64,000 nucleotides of DNA from Anaerolineaceae bacterium (GTDB taxonomy: Bacteria > Chloroflexota > Anaerolineae > Aggregatilineales > Phototrophicaceae), in assembly GCA_020634135.1 (NCBI GenBank), contig JACKCG010000008.1, positions 62,001 through 126,000 of the forward strand, read 5' to 3'. The position numbers and the translations under genes were made by a program. This document shows, piece by piece, positions 52,576 through 61,922 of the stretch. Each line of letters opens with the position of its first letter. Within the stretch, counting starts at the first letter, position 1. Under the pieces are notes generated by a model. That model made no database searches. It had not been told where the DNA came from and saw nothing but the letters and a program-made list of their open reading frames with translations.

Positions 52576-54363
52576 TCACGGCAGGTTCAACGCACACTCG
52601 CCATCCCCCACCCGGCAAACGGCCAGCACAATACCCCCGCGCTGCACTTCAAATGTCGTATCCGGGTTATCGCTGATCCAGAACCAGCGCGGGAAGGCGA
52701 CCTGGCTCCAGGCATGGCGTGTGCCGCAGTATGCGGGCTGCTCCAGGAAGGCGTAGTCCATCCGCCACACCTGGAAGCAGTCGCCCGGTGACAGCGCCGA
52801 AGTAGACCGCGTGCCCCCCGCCCACATGCGTGAGACAAATTCGATGTCGTCGCCCTCATCTACCGCCTGGATAAAAGTCAACCGGCTGACATCCACATCA
52901 TGTTCCGAACGATTCCACAGGATCAGTGTGTCGGTGTCGTAGCGCAGCAGAACGGACGCGACAGGCGTCGCCGTGGGGGAAATCGTCGCGGTAGATGCGG
53001 GTTCATCCGGCGGGTCTGTCGGGGGAACAGGGGTCGTTGGCTGCATGGTGAACGCCGCTGACTGCCCGGTAGCCGCCGTCGCTGAGGGCGGAATCGCGGT
53101 CAGGCTAGGGGCTGTTGTCGGCAGCGGGGAGGGCGTCACGGTCATCGTGGCCGGGAGCAGCGCCAGGCTGCCTGCTGTTGCCGATGCCACCGGCGGCGCG
53201 GTAGGCGTTGGTGGCTCCGATGAATTGAGCAGCCCCGGCAGAAGCGCCATGCCGGATGCCAGGAGCAGGACGAGCAGAACAGCAACCGGCGTCCAGCCTG
53301 GTACCCGGCGAATCCGCCCACCCATCATGTTCGCCCGCCACCCGGCGGATGACTCAGAGTCCGTAATCGTGGGGGTATCATCCGGGTACGTGCCGAATTG
53401 CGGAGTCATCTCCCCGGCATCCGGGCCGCTGGCTGCGGCGGGGCTGGCGCTTTTTTGCCGTTCTTCCCAACTGGGCAGCCACATCACATTCAGCCGGTAG
53501 GTATCATCATTATCCTGGATGCCGAGCGCCTGTTTAAGGGCATCGGCCAGCAGCTTGCCGCTTGCATAGCGCTGCGTCGGGTCTTTCTCCAGCACCTTCA
53601 GCAGCACGGCGTCAATTTCCGGCGACAAAGCCGGGTTAAAACTGCTGGGCGGCGGCGGCAGTTCATTCAAGTGCTTGAGCGCAACATTCATCGGGGATGG
53701 CTCATTAAACGGCATCTGCCCGGCCAGCATTTCGTACAGCACCACGCCCAGCGAATACAGGTCGCTCTGCGGCACGGACTGTGCCGATGAAAGGGCCTGC
53801 TCCGGCGCGATGTAGTAGGCGCTGCCAAAGGTGTTGCCAATCGTCCCTTCGCTCCGGTTGAGCGCCAGGCCAAAATCGGTGAGCACGGCTTCACCATCGG
53901 GCGTCACCATAATATTAGAAGGCTTTACATCACGGTGGATCACATCCTGCCGGTGAGCATAATCCAGGGCCGCCGCCATGTCCTGAGCAATCGCCAGCAC
54001 CTGGCCGTGCGGCATAAGCGTCTGACTGCGCGAGAAGTTCTTGAGAACATGGCGCAGGTCCTTGCCTTCAATAAACGACATCGCCATATAATACAGTGTG
54101 TCGGACTGGTCGAACTGGTAAATGCCGACGATGTTCGGGTGGCGCAGCCGGGCAATTGCGCGGGCCTCTTTTAGAAAGCGCGCGCGGTATTCTTCCGGGT
54201 CCTGCCCGACCATCAAAGTGGAATCGATCACTTTGACGGCGGCGTAACGGTCCAGTTTCGCGTCGTAGCCACGATAGACCCGCGCCATGCCGCCGTGTCC
54301 GAGAACATCTACAATGGAATAATCGCCGAGTTTCCGGCCAATGATACTGTCTTTGCTTGCCAT
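52576..54363 (-). CDS. transmembrane Hanks-type Ser/Thr kinase
   Basis: A 595-residue receptor-type kinase. The kinase domain (about 13-285) has the Gly loop VLGHGGMARVYRG, Lys in AAVKVI, catalytic loop VIHRDVKPSNIM, DFG in LTDFGLAL and the APE-equivalent YIAPEQ, so it should be active. A span (about 355-375, VAVLLVLLLASGMALLPGLL) follows, then a Pro/Thr linker and a C-terminal outer domain (about 475-595) rich in Trp, with Cys pairs (LSPGDCFQVWRMD, QPAYCGTRHAW). That domain is probably the sensor; its ligand is unknown. It lacks PASTA repeats. Divergent from the clp gene cluster. No clear ribosome site before ATG 54363. Confidence 0.92.
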   Translation of the reverse strand: MASKDSIIGRKLGDYSIVDVLGHGGMARVYRGYDAKLDRYAAVKVIDSTLMVGQDPEEYRARFLKEARAIARLRHPNIVGIYQFDQSDTLYYMAMSFIEGKDLRHVLKNFSRSQTLMPHGQVLAIAQDMAAALDYAHRQDVIHRDVKPSNIMVTPDGEAVLTDFGLALNRSEGTIGNTFGSAYYIAPEQALSSAQSVPQSDLYSLGVVLYEMLAGQMPFNEPSPMNVALKHLNELPPPPSSFNPALSPEIDAVLLKVLEKDPTQRYASGKLLADALKQALGIQDNDDTYRLNVMWLPSWEERQKSASPAAASGPDAGEMTPQFGTYPDDTPTITDSESSAGWRANMMGGRIRRVPGWTPVAVLLVLLLASGMALLPGLLNSSEPPTPTAPPVASATAGSLALLPATMTVTPSPLPTTAPSLTAIPPSATAATGQSAAFTMQPTTPVPPTDPPDEPASTATISPTATPVASVLLRYDTDTLILWNRSEHDVDVSRLTFIQAVDEGDDIEFVSRMWAGGTRSTSALSPGDCFQVWRMDYAFLEQPAYCGTRHAWSQVAFPRWFWISDNPDTTFEVQRGGIVLAVCRVGDGECALNLP

Positions 54364-54716
54364 AGGTTCGTTTTTTTGGGAATTTCCCGTTGTTACAGCT
54401 AAGGACTCAAAGCATAAGGTATCCGTCGGTGTTTTGCATATCCCTGCGGGCAGCTCGATACGCAGAATATGCCCGATGAAACTGCCTTCACCTATATGCT
54501 ACCCTGAAAACCGAACCTTTTGTTGAGAGTTTTTATAAAAATTCTCAAACAATCGCAAAACAGGGTTCAGGAAAGGGTAAGCAGCGCGCAATTTTGCGGT
54601 ATACTCCAAAGTGGAGTAAAAAATAGCGGTATTATTCAACCGTTGAAGACGAATGACCGGCCATTGACAGCTATCTTTTCATAGTGTGCATTTTATTGAT
54701 AGGATAGAAAAGACCC
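54364..54716. other. divergent regulatory region of kinase and clp genes
   Basis: A 353-bp gap holding the near-perfect palindrome at 54523-54548, a smaller inverted repeat ACTCC-AAAGT-GGAGT (54604-54618) and TTGACA at 54664-54669. No gene is present. It must contain promoters for both directions. Confidence 0.5.
54523..54548. promoter_or_regulatory. 26-bp operator-like palindrome
   Basis: TTGAGAGTTTTT and AAAAATTCTCAA flank a central AT; 24 of 26 positions are symmetric (one mismatched pair). It lies between the divergent kinase and clp genes, about 170 bp from each start, so a dimeric regulator binding here could control both. It could also form a hairpin, but with only one T-run arm it is not a typical terminator. 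Confidence 0.55.
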
Positions 54717-57110
54717 TTGACCCCTTCACCTGATGTTCCTGAACGTGAAATCCGCCGCCGCTGCGCGACAATCATTGGTCGCGCCGATGAAGAAGCCCGG
54801 CGGCTGAGCCATAATTATATTGGCGTTGAGCATCTGTTCATCGCCATGACCCGTGTCGAAGGTAACCCGACGGCCACGCTGCTGCGCCGTGCCGGACTGA
54901 ACCCCAAGCAGGTGCGTAACGAAATCCGCCGCGAAATCGGCACGGGCGATGGCCCGCTCTCGGAAACGCTGCCGATTACCCCGCGCTGCGAGATGGTGCT
55001 GGCGCTCTCGATTTTTCTGGCTGACCAGGAATCGGAAAAAGACGACTCGTATAAAGATGATGAGATCAGCGAGAACCAGTTATTGATCGCCATCCTGCAA
55101 GAGGCCGAAAGCGTCCCCGTGCGCAAACTGGTTGAACTCAACTTCGATGTCAATATGTGGCTGCAAAAACTGCTGCTCGAACTCCACTCGGAGCACATTG
55201 AAGACAGTAGTTCTGAGGAAATCCCGCGTTTTACGTTTCGACCCCGTGCCCGCGATAACGATCCATTTGCCTTTGACCTCGACCTCGATTCGAGCGATGA
55301 CTTAGCCCCGCCCTTTGGCGAGGCGCACTTCCCCACCCCGCTGCTCGACAAATACGGACGTGACCTGACAAAACAGGCCCGCGACGGCAAAATCAGCCCG
55401 GCAATCTCCCGTGATCGTGAGATTCGGGCGCTGGCGCGGACGTTAGCCCGCAGCAAAAAGAATAACCCGCTCCTCCTGGGGGATGCCGGGGTCGGCAAGA
55501 CCGCTGTGGTCGAAGGGCTGGCCTACGCGATCCACGATAACAGCGCCCCCAAGTCGCTGCATAACCGGCGCATCGTGCAGATCGAGATCGGCACGCTGGT
55601 CGCCGGGACGAGCCTGCGCGGCCAGTTCGAGGAACGGCTGATCGGCATTGTGGACGAGGCCAAAAACGCCGGAAACGTGATCCTGTTCATTGATGAAATC
55701 CATACGATTGTCGGCGCGGGCGATACGATTGACAGCAACCTGGACGCCGCCAATATCCTCAAACCGGCGCTGGCACGCGGTGAAATCATGTGCATCGGCG
55801 CAACGACCCACGAGGAGTACCGCCGGGCGATTGCCCAGGACCCGGCGCTTGACCGGCGCTTCCGCACGATTGATATTGATGAACCCAGCCCGGAAGACTC
55901 GCTGGCGATCCTGAGCGGGCAGCGCGAGCGCCTGGAAGCCCATCACGGCGTCATTATCCGCCCGGAGACGCTGGAAGTGGCAGTGCGGCTTTCGGTGCGT
56001 TACCTGCCAGATCGTCGTCTGCCGGATAAGGCGATTGACCTGCTGGACGAAGCCTGTACACGGGTGACGATCACCAGCATCGCCCCGGACGAGAGTTTCG
56101 ACGGGATGCCGGAAGTCCGCGTGGAAAATATCGCGGCGGTGCTTTCCGATTGGTCAGGCATCCCGGTGACGGAACTCACGCAGGATGAGAAACGGCGGCT
56201 GGCGAGCATTGAGGATGTGCTGGGGCAGCGCGTGATCGGGCAGAAAGCGGCGGTGCATACCGTAGCCGATGCGATCAAGACATCACGTGCCGGACTGGGC
56301 AGCCCGAACCGCCCCATCGGCGTGTTCCTGTTCCTGGGGCCGTCGGGTGTGGGCAAAACCGAACTGGCGCGGGCGCTGGCCGAGTTCCTCTTCGGCAGTG
56401 AAGAGGCCATGCTGCGGTTGGATATGTCGGAATTCCACGATTCGCACACCGTCGCCCGCCTGATCGGTGCGCCGCCCGGCTACAAGGACACCCAGCGCGG
56501 CGGGCAGCTCAGCGACGGCCTGCGCCGCCGTCCCTACAGTGTCATTCTGCTGGATGAAGTTGAAAAAGCTGCGCCGGAAGTCTTCGACATCTTCCTGCAG
56601 GTCTTTGATGAAGGCCGTTTGAGTGACGCGCACGGGCGGCATGTGGATGCCCGCCATTCGGTATTCATTATGACCAGCAATATCGGCACGGAGGAAACGG
56701 GCAAACAGATCGGTTTCCTCAACGACCCGGAAAAACTGCCGGATTATTCCGCCCACCTGGGGCGCTTCTTCCGCCCGGAATTTCTGAACCGGGTGGATGA
56801 AGTGATTACATTTGGTTCGCTGAATCCGGAAGTCCTGAGTAAAATCCTGGAGCTACAGTTGCAGGACCTGTACAAGCGGCTGGTAGGGCAAAGTCTCAAA
56901 CTGCAACTGACGGACGAAGCGCGGGCGCTGATCCTCAAGAAGGGTTACGACCCGGTCAATGGCGCCAGGCCGCTGCGCCGGGCGATTGAACGGCTGCTCA
57001 CCCGTCCCCTTAGCACACGCATTGTGGAAGATGCCTTCGAGCCGGGGGATACCATCAGCGTGACGGTGGGCGAAGACGAGACACTGGCATTTGAGGTGGC
57101 AAAGGAGTAG
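54717..57110 (+). CDS. ClpC/ClpA-like AAA+ unfoldase
   Basis: A 797-residue Hsp100 ATPase: N-terminal Clp repeat domain (about 1-150), first AAA+ module with GDAGVGKTAVVEGLA near 255 and FIDEIHTIVG, second with GPSGVGKTELARALAE near 541 and VILLDEVEKAAPEV. The loop after TSNIGTEETGKQ contains IGF at the position of ClpA's ClpP-docking IGL, so it probably feeds ClpP. A UVR-type middle domain is short or missing. Start is TTG 54717 (AGGA 12 nt upstream), beginning at the family N-terminus. Its stop is 4 nt before mntA, whose ribosome site lies in its last codons. No clpP in the window. Confidence 0.92.
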   Translation: MTPSPDVPEREIRRRCATIIGRADEEARRLSHNYIGVEHLFIAMTRVEGNPTATLLRRAGLNPKQVRNEIRREIGTGDGPLSETLPITPRCEMVLALSIFLADQESEKDDSYKDDEISENQLLIAILQEAESVPVRKLVELNFDVNMWLQKLLLELHSEHIEDSSSEEIPRFTFRPRARDNDPFAFDLDLDSSDDLAPPFGEAHFPTPLLDKYGRDLTKQARDGKISPAISRDREIRALARTLARSKKNNPLLLGDAGVGKTAVVEGLAYAIHDNSAPKSLHNRRIVQIEIGTLVAGTSLRGQFEERLIGIVDEAKNAGNVILFIDEIHTIVGAGDTIDSNLDAANILKPALARGEIMCIGATTHEEYRRAIAQDPALDRRFRTIDIDEPSPEDSLAILSGQRERLEAHHGVIIRPETLEVAVRLSVRYLPDRRLPDKAIDLLDEACTRVTITSIAPDESFDGMPEVRVENIAAVLSDWSGIPVTELTQDEKRRLASIEDVLGQRVIGQKAAVHTVADAIKTSRAGLGSPNRPIGVFLFLGPSGVGKTELARALAEFLFGSEEAMLRLDMSEFHDSHTVARLIGAPPGYKDTQRGGQLSDGLRRRPYSVILLDEVEKAAPEVFDIFLQVFDEGRLSDAHGRHVDARHSVFIMTSNIGTEETGKQIGFLNDPEKLPDYSAHLGRFFRPEFLNRVDEVITFGSLNPEVLSKILELQLQDLYKRLVGQSLKLQLTDEARALILKKGYDPVNGARPLRRAIERLLTRPLSTRIVEDAFEPGDTISVTVGEDETLAFEVAKE

Positions 57111-57114
57111 GTTG

Positions 57115-57426
57115 ATGTCTGCTGCCATCGAACTCCCTGACCGGGAAATCGCCGTATTCTGCCGTACCTGGCGGATTAAAGAGTTAGCCCTTTTTGGCTC
57201 GGTACTGCGGGACGATTTTACCCCGGAGAGTGATATTGATGTTCTGGTGACGTTTGAGTCAGGACGCCGGGTCAGATTTGCGGATTTGCTCGAAATGGAA
57301 GCGCAGCTTACACAGATTCTAGGGCGCAAAGCAGATATTGGCACACGCCATTCTGTTGAAACGGATGAGAACTATCTACGGCGACAAGCCATTCTGGATA
57401 GTTTACAGGTTATTTATGCGGCGTGA
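57115..57426 (+). CDS. mntA: MNT-type nucleotidyltransferase antitoxin
   Basis: A 103-residue minimal nucleotidyltransferase with FGSVLRDDFTPESDIDVLVT (Gly-Ser ... Asp-x-Asp) and a third Asp in GRKADIGT. In characterised type VII systems MntA neutralises HepT by attaching AMP to its Tyr. AAAGGAG is 7 nt before ATG 57115, inside the end of the clp gene. Its stop overlaps the start of hepT by 11 bp, the usual arrangement for this pair. Confidence 0.88.
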   Translation: MSAAIELPDREIAVFCRTWRIKELALFGSVLRDDFTPESDIDVLVTFESGRRVRFADLLEMEAQLTQILGRKADIGTRHSVETDENYLRRQAILDSLQVIYAA

Positions 57427-57757
57427 CGAAACCCTGCTGCTGGATAGGCTGATTGCGGCGCAGAAGATCAAAACTTTCGCCAACGATCTTTCCTGGGAAA
57501 CGTTTCGGGAAAGCAAACTGCATCAAAGTGCGATCATTCGTGAATTACAGGTCATTGGAGAGGCAGCCAGGCTTGTAACAACCGAGATGAAGACCTTGCA
57601 TCCTGAGATTCATTGGGGTGAAATCTCTGGAATGCGTAACCGGCTGATTCACGAATACTTTCGGGTTGATCTCGAAACTATTTGGGATGCCGTTCAGAAT
57701 AATATCGGCGATCTGGTGGAACGTCTCAAGCCACTGATACCGCCTGATCCCAATTAA
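57416..57757 (+). CDS. hepT: HEPN-domain ribonuclease toxin (DUF86/HepT)
   Basis: A 113-residue helical HEPN protein. The active-site motif RNRLIHEYF fits Arg-x4-His-x-Tyr, where Arg and His cut RNA and the Tyr is the site that MntA modifies. IIRELQVIGEAARLV and HPEIHWGEISGMRN are standard for DUF86. ATG 57416 overlaps the mntA end, giving coupled translation. It is followed 45 bp later by the kinase-TPR gene. Being placed inside a clp-kinase transcript is unusual for a toxin-antitoxin module. Confidence 0.88.
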   Translation: MRRDETLLLDRLIAAQKIKTFANDLSWETFRESKLHQSAIIRELQVIGEAARLVTTEMKTLHPEIHWGEISGMRNRLIHEYFRVDLETIWDAVQNNIGDLVERLKPLIPPDPN

Positions 57758-57802
57758 GCTGCACCGACAAGAAATTATAATTGAGATAAGAACAGGGCCA
57801 CA

Positions 57803-60800
57803 ATGCCTATGAATCCACCGCAATCAGGCCGGACTCCACCACCGATTTCCGATGACGAAGCCGCCAAACTGCTGAAAAAACGACGAAAAGCCGATTTGAC
57901 GGACTATTTCGCCGTTGACCCCAACCCGGATATCCGCCACCTGGGGCGGTTGGCGCTGCGCCGCAAGGACATCAACGACCAATTCGCCCTGGGCGATCTG
58001 TGTGCCCAGCGGTCATTATCCGACGACGGGCGGCTGCTGGTGTTTTACGTTGGCAAGACCCTCATCGCCTACCAGCGTGCCCTCAAAGCCGCGAAAAACG
58101 AAGTGGATCGCACCCAGGCCGAACAGAGTATTGATGCCTTCATCAATTGGGTCGTGGCAGAAGCCCAGGATAACCGCTCCCGCCGCAACGTCGCGGTGGC
58201 GCTGTGGGCGCTGGCGGAATACGAAACAGATTCCGGTATTGTGCCGGATGAGCTTGTATCCGAACTGCTGAAAATGTACCAGGATGAGGTTCCTACTGGC
58301 CCGATCAACACAGTTCCCGACCTGGAACCGGTTACCGGCGACAGCCCGCAGGAAGACCTCACCCAACTCGACATAGGCGACGCTCCATCCGTAGCCGCTA
58401 ACCTCAATGAGACCTCCCCCACCCAGGGCGACTACGAACTGGACGAGGCGCTGCTTTCGCCCGAGGCCGATTTTACCGCCCCCAGCGAAACCCAGGTTCA
58501 GAAAATTGCGCTGGACTCGCTGACTTCCGCCGAACGCGAGAACGTGAGTTTCCGCCGGCACCTGTATGGCATCGCCCCGCCGCCGCCCGCAGAAGATGAA
58601 TTCAATATTGGCGACACGATTCAGGACCGCTACGACGTGGTAGATGTGCGCCGGGGTGGGATGGGCGTCGTCTACTTATGTTACGACCATCAGCAGCGTG
58701 AGCCGGTTGCCATCAAGACCTTCCAGAGCCGCTTCCTGGAAAACGAGCGCGCCGTCGCCCGCTTCACCCAGGAGGCGATTACCTGGGTGCTGCTGGAAAA
58801 ACACCGCTATATCGTGCAGGCGCGGCTGGTCGAAACCATCAATAACCGCCCGCATATCATCCTTGAACACGTCAGCGGGCCAGAAGGCCTCGGCTCGGAT
58901 TTACGCAGTTGGATAGATCATGGGCGGCTCGACCTGTCGCAGTCCATTGAGTTCGGGCTGCACATCGCGCTGGGGATGCAGCACGCCAACCAGAGAGTCC
59001 CCGGCCTGGTGCATCGTGACCTGAAACCGGCCAATATCCTGGTGACCCATGACCCGGTGGCGAAGATCACCGATTTCGGCCTGGTGCGCTCGCTGGAATT
59101 CAGCGACGAGCCGCTGCCGGGCAACCTGACGATCTCGCCGCACCCGCTGATTGACCCCAATAACCGCCTGACTCGGTTCGGCGCAATTGTCGGCACTGCG
59201 CCGTATATGTCGCCCGAACAGTGCGAGTCGCAGGATGTAGACCAGCGTTCCGATATTTATGCCTTTGGCTGTATCCTGTATGAAATGCTGACCGGGAAAC
59301 ACATCTTTGATGTCAAAACCTTCAAAGAATGGAAGGTGGCCCACGTCACCCAGACACCGGTTTTCGCCCCGGAATTTGCGGAGCGAATCCCGTCCCGCTT
59401 GCAAGACCTCGTCCTGTTCTGCCTGCAAAAAGCCCCGGATGACCGGCCTGAAAAGTGGAATGTCGCGGTGGAAGAGCTAGCCGCGATCTACGAAACCATC
59501 TCCGGTAAAACAGCCACCCTGGAAATCACCGGGCCGGAACTGGAAGTCCACGAGCTGATCCACAAGGGCTACTCACTCACCGAACTCCACCGCATGGAGG
59601 AAGCGCTGGCGGCTTATGACCGGGCGATTGAGATGCAGCCTGATAACGCCACCGCCTGGGCGCGAAAAGGGCGCACGCTGCGGCTGCGGGCCGATTACGA
59701 CGCGGCGCTGCGGGCCTATAACCGGGCGCTGGAACTCCACCCGCGTTACGCCTTCGCCTGGAAGGGCAAGGGCATTGTGCTGGAACGCCTGGGCGATATG
59801 AAAGAGGCGCTGGCCTGCTACGAAACCGCCGCGCAGATTAACCCGCAGGACGTGTGGAACTGGTATAACCAGGCCGATGTCCTGCAGAACCTCAACCAGC
59901 ACGATAACGCCATGCCGCTGTTGGAGCGGGCGCTGGAGATTGACCCGCTGCATCCGAATAGCTGGGCGAAGATGGGGCAGATTCACCGGCTGCAAGGCAA
60001 CCACGAAGAAGCTATCGCCGCCTATGAGCAGGCGGTGGCGCTCGACCCGGAATACGCCTGGGCTTACAATGGGCGCGGCCTCGCGCTCAAAGCCCTGGGG
60101 CGCTCATTGGATGCCCTCAACAGCTTCACGCTGGCAACCCACTACCAGCCCGAAGAAGTGTGGCACTGGTATAACCTTACCGAAATGCTGGTGGACATGG
60201 AACGCTACCGCGATGCCGTCCAGCCGGCACAGCAGGCCACCCGCACCGACCCTACTCATGCCTTTAGCTGGGGCAAGCTCGGCCAGGTGCTGCGCTATGT
60301 TGACCGCTACGAAGAGGCGCTGGATGCCTACAGCCGGGCGATTAAGCTCCAACCGGATTACAGTTGGGCGATTAACGGCAAGGGCATGGTGCTGGAACGC
60401 ATGGACCGCTACGAAGAGGCGCTGGCCTGCTACCGGGAGGCCGCCCGCTATGCGGACAGCTACGTGTGGCACTGCTGGTATAACCAGGGGAATGTACTCG
60501 TCATCATGGGCCGCCATAGTGAGGCGCTGCCCATGCTCGAACGGGCGACCCAGGCCAACCCCCAGCACGCCCGCAGTTGGGCCAGGATGGGCAACACGCT
60601 GCGCCACCTCAAGCGCAACGAGGAGGCGCTCGAAGCCTTCCTGAAGGCGACCACCCTCGACCCGGCTTATTCCTGGGCGTGGAATGAACTGGGCATCACC
60701 CTGGATGCCCTGGGACGGCGCGAAGAAGCCCTGGCAGCCTATGAGCAAGCCAGTTCCTCTGCCCCGGAAGATGCCTTCTACTACTACCAGCAGGCTGATC

Positions 60801-61906
60801 TGCTCATCCAGAGCGCCAAACCCCGAGAAGCGCTCGCCCTGCTTGACCAGGCCGTGAAGCTGGATCATAGCAGCGCCCGTATCTGGGCGAAGCGCGGCCA
60901 GGCGCTGCGGCGTCTGGGCACTTACGAGGCAGCGCTGCGCGACTATACGCGGGCGGTGGAACTCGACCCGAATTATGGTTGGGCGTGGAATGGACGCGGC
61001 CTGACTCTCAGCGCGTTGGGGCGGCACGAGGAGGCGCTTTCCAGCTTCCGCCGCGCCAGCGAGTGCAGCCAGAAAGATGTCTGGTACTGGTATAACCAGG
61101 GTGATGAACTGGTCGTACTGGGGCGTCCGGTTGAGGCATTGCAGGTGCTGGAACAGGCGCTCAAGTATAACCCGCGCCACTCGGAAAGCTGGGCCAAGCG
61201 CGGCCAGGCGCTGCGCCGTCTGGGGCGCAACACCGAGGCGCTGGCGGCTTACGACCAGGCGTTGAGCATCAATCCACGTTATGCCTGGGCGTGGAATGGG
61301 CGCGGGCTGACGCTCGAATCGTTGGGGCGGCGCGAGGAAGCCTTTGCCTGTTACGAGCGAGCCACCCGCGAAGACCCCCACGTCATCTGGTACTACACCA
61401 ACCTGGTGGACGTGCTGCTGGATATGCAGCGCAAGCAGGAGGCGCTGGATGTGATTGACCGGGCGCTGGTCGAACTGCCGGGTAACGCGGTCACGTGGGC
61501 GCGGCGGGGGCAGGTGCTGCGGCGTCTGGGCCGCTACGAAGATGCGGTTGATGCCTACCAGCAGGCGCTGGAACTCGACGACACCTACGCCTGGGCCTGG
61601 AACGGTCAGGGGCTGGCCTTCGCCGCGCTCGAACTCTGGGAAGAGGCGTTGTCATCCTATGAACTGGCGGTCTTCTATAACGACAGCGACCTGTGGTTCT
61701 GGCACAATTACGGCGAGGCGCTCATGGCGCTGGAGCAGTATGAACGGGCGGTAGACATCTTCGAGCGGGCTGCGGCGCTCGACCCGAACCACGACCTGAC
61801 GCAGCAGCGCCTGAGACAGGCCCGGCAGAAGCTGGAAGAAACCAGCGGTGACGAAGACGACGACTATGAGGATGACGAAGAGGACGACACCGACGACGGC
61901 GAGTAG
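57803..61906 (+). CDS. giant Ser/Thr kinase with tri-TPR superrepeats
   Basis: A 1367-residue soluble protein. Residues 1-265: helical region, acidic in its second half. Kinase domain about 268-575: RRGGMGVVYLCYD, VAIKTF, GLVHRDLKPANILV, ITDFGLVRS and APYMSPEQ, all catalytic residues present. Residues about 585-1340: about 22 TPRs in which every third repeat is alike, so the unit is about 102 residues (WYNQ... / SWAKxGQxLRRLG / YAWAWNGxGLxL). Tail 1347-1367 is almost only Asp/Glu. No membrane span. It likely assembles partners on the TPR coil and phosphorylates them. ATG 57803 (second ATG 57809). Confidence 0.92.
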   Translation: MPMNPPQSGRTPPPISDDEAAKLLKKRRKADLTDYFAVDPNPDIRHLGRLALRRKDINDQFALGDLCAQRSLSDDGRLLVFYVGKTLIAYQRALKAAKNEVDRTQAEQSIDAFINWVVAEAQDNRSRRNVAVALWALAEYETDSGIVPDELVSELLKMYQDEVPTGPINTVPDLEPVTGDSPQEDLTQLDIGDAPSVAANLNETSPTQGDYELDEALLSPEADFTAPSETQVQKIALDSLTSAERENVSFRRHLYGIAPPPPAEDEFNIGDTIQDRYDVVDVRRGGMGVVYLCYDHQQREPVAIKTFQSRFLENERAVARFTQEAITWVLLEKHRYIVQARLVETINNRPHIILEHVSGPEGLGSDLRSWIDHGRLDLSQSIEFGLHIALGMQHANQRVPGLVHRDLKPANILVTHDPVAKITDFGLVRSLEFSDEPLPGNLTISPHPLIDPNNRLTRFGAIVGTAPYMSPEQCESQDVDQRSDIYAFGCILYEMLTGKHIFDVKTFKEWKVAHVTQTPVFAPEFAERIPSRLQDLVLFCLQKAPDDRPEKWNVAVEELAAIYETISGKTATLEITGPELEVHELIHKGYSLTELHRMEEALAAYDRAIEMQPDNATAWARKGRTLRLRADYDAALRAYNRALELHPRYAFAWKGKGIVLERLGDMKEALACYETAAQINPQDVWNWYNQADVLQNLNQHDNAMPLLERALEIDPLHPNSWAKMGQIHRLQGNHEEAIAAYEQAVALDPEYAWAYNGRGLALKALGRSLDALNSFTLATHYQPEEVWHWYNLTEMLVDMERYRDAVQPAQQATRTDPTHAFSWGKLGQVLRYVDRYEEALDAYSRAIKLQPDYSWAINGKGMVLERMDRYEEALACYREAARYADSYVWHCWYNQGNVLVIMGRHSEALPMLERATQANPQHARSWARMGNTLRHLKRNEEALEAFLKATTLDPAYSWAWNELGITLDALGRREEALAAYEQASSSAPEDAFYYYQQADLLIQSAKPREALALLDQAVKLDHSSARIWAKRGQALRRLGTYEAALRDYTRAVELDPNYGWAWNGRGLTLSALGRHEEALSSFRRASECSQKDVWYWYNQGDELVVLGRPVEALQVLEQALKYNPRHSESWAKRGQALRRLGRNTEALAAYDQALSINPRYAWAWNGRGLTLESLGRREEAFACYERATREDPHVIWYYTNLVDVLLDMQRKQEALDVIDRALVELPGNAVTWARRGQVLRRLGRYEDAVDAYQQALELDDTYAWAWNGQGLAFAALELWEEALSSYELAVFYNDSDLWFWHNYGEALMALEQYERAVDIFERAAALDPNHDLTQQRLRQARQKLEETSGDEDDDYEDDEEDDTDDGE

Positions 61907-61922
61907 CGCCGTTTTATTCTCA

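Noticed and set aside
60104..61381. 425-codon open frame on the minus strand
   Set aside because: Shadow of the TPR repeats of the kinase gene, showing the same periodicity.
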